Part shown: positions 5,181 through 5,655 of the stretch, in pieces
How the letters are laid out: each line of letters begins with the position of its first letter
Numbering within the stretch: the first letter of the stretch is position 1
NCBI GenBank assembly: GCA_031276435.1
Contig: JAISNB010000030.1
Span: 1 to 5,655 of the forward strand
DNA from: Burkholderiaceae bacterium
GTDB taxonomy: Bacteria; Pseudomonadota; Gammaproteobacteria; Burkholderiales; Burkholderiaceae_C
Reading direction: 5' to 3'
DNA length: 5,655 bases
Program-made: the position numbers and the translations under genes
The notes under the pieces: generated by a model
Databases searched by the model: none
The model's input: the letters and a program-made list of their open reading frames with translations, nothing else
What the model was told of the DNA's origin: nothing

Positions 5181-5213
5181 CAAAAGGCCGCAAACGCGGC
5201 CTTTTGTTTTTTT
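5181..5213 (+). terminator. Strong, probably bidirectional terminator between DUF3579 gene and rpsT
   Basis: CAAAAGGCCGC (5181-5191) pairs perfectly with GCGGCCTTTTG (5196-5206) around an AAAC loop, followed by seven T (5207-5213). The stem carries its own AAAA/TTTT ends, so on the minus strand it can also end the rpsT transcript, whose stop lies about 70 bp away. Confidence 0.9.
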
Positions 5214-5281
5214 GCTGACAGCGCACCCGTTCCAAACGGCGCAGACGCCAAGGCATCCGCGGGCTGTTTGCCTGAAAGAGG

Positions 5282-5584
5282 TCAGGCGGCCTTCAGAGCC
5301 AGGGCCTTGACCCTGGCCGACAGGCGGCTCTTGTCACGAGCGGCCTTGTTCTTGTGGAAGATGCCCTTGTCGGCAATCGTGTCCACCACCGACTGCATCA
5401 GGGCAAAGGTAGATTTTGCCTTGGCCTGATCGCCCGCGGCAACCGCCTTCTCGACATTCTTGATGGCGGTGCGGTATTTGGAGCGCAGCGAAGTGTTCGC
5501 GGCGTTGAGGTTGACGTTCTGGCGGGCGCGTTTGCGGCCCGATGCCAGGCGGGGGTTCTTTTTCTTTGGCTTTCCAGCGGCCAT
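5282..5584 (-). CDS. rpsT: 30S ribosomal protein S20
   Basis: S20 is a primary binder of 16S rRNA in the small ribosomal subunit. The 100-residue product is strongly basic, begins MAAGKPKKKNPRLASGRKRA and continues with NAANTSLRSKYRTAIKN (27-43) and DKGIFHKNKAARDKSRLS (72-89), all typical of bacterial S20 in Burkholderiales. Its length is slightly above the usual 87-90 residues, as in that group. ATG at 5584 is preceded by AAAGGAA about eight bases upstream on the minus strand. It is a single-gene unit in this window, convergent with the DUF3579 gene and sharing its terminator. A TAGAAT on the minus strand (5633-5638) could be its -10, but the matching -35 would fall outside the window. No truncation or odd residue is seen. 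Confidence 0.97.
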   Translation of the reverse strand: MAAGKPKKKNPRLASGRKRARQNVNLNAANTSLRSKYRTAIKNVEKAVAAGDQAKAKSTFALMQSVVDTIADKGIFHKNKAARDKSRLSARVKALALKAA

Positions 5585-5632
5585 GATGTGTTTCCTTTGT
5601 GTGTCCAGAGGATGTTGTCAGCAAAACCGCGC

Positions 5633-5638
5633 ATTCTA
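5633..5638 (-). promoter_or_regulatory. Possible -10 element of rpsT
   Basis: On the minus strand TAGAAT matches TATAAT at five of six positions and lies about 50 bases before the rpsT ATG. The corresponding -35 lies beyond the window edge, so the promoter cannot be confirmed. Confidence 0.35.
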
Positions 5639-5655
5639 CCTGCAATTGGCGCGAG

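Overview
The window looks like chromosomal DNA of a GC-rich betaproteobacterium, most likely order Burkholderiales and possibly Comamonadaceae. The basis is the sequence style of ArgD, ArgF and ribosomal protein S20, the presence of a DUF3579 protein (a family I know from Betaproteobacteria), and dispersed intergenic repeats starting TGGATTGCCACG and ending CGCAATGACG. This assignment is by recognition only; no search was run.

The right part (about 2244-5655) is ordinary core genome. On the minus strand, argD (GTG start, 4393-3185) and argF (3179-2244) form a tight two-gene arginine-biosynthesis operon with a 5-bp gap. On the plus strand, a DUF3579 gene (4721-5128) is transcribed away from argD. 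A perfect palindrome with AT-rich promoter elements (4651-4672) lies just upstream of it. This gene converges on rpsT (minus, 5584-5282), and a strong hairpin at 5181-5213 can end transcription from both sides.

The left part (1-2243) is accessory in character. It holds one gene of clearly lower GC, encoding a secreted beta-propeller-like protein. The C-terminus has a VPANNS motif, a hydrophobic helix and an RRRR tail, which resembles the PEP-CTERM/IPTL-CTERM sorting signals. A UUCG-loop terminator (1671-1698) follows it. The gene is bracketed by dispersed palindromic repeats.

The main discovery candidate is at the 5' end of that propeller gene. Eleven perfect copies of the heptamer ATCGACA (551-627) separate a well-formed translation start (Shine-Dalgarno plus ATG at 468) from the signal peptide, which is encoded in another frame. 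With 11 copies the ATG frame stops at 657-659. Losing one copy or gaining two would join start, signal peptide and propeller in one frame. Because 7 is not a multiple of 3 and the unit has no stop in any frame, this has the design of a phase-variable ON/OFF switch, and the sequenced allele reads OFF. The last repeat unit also places TCGACA exactly 17 bp before a perfect TATAAT, so the tract may affect transcription too.
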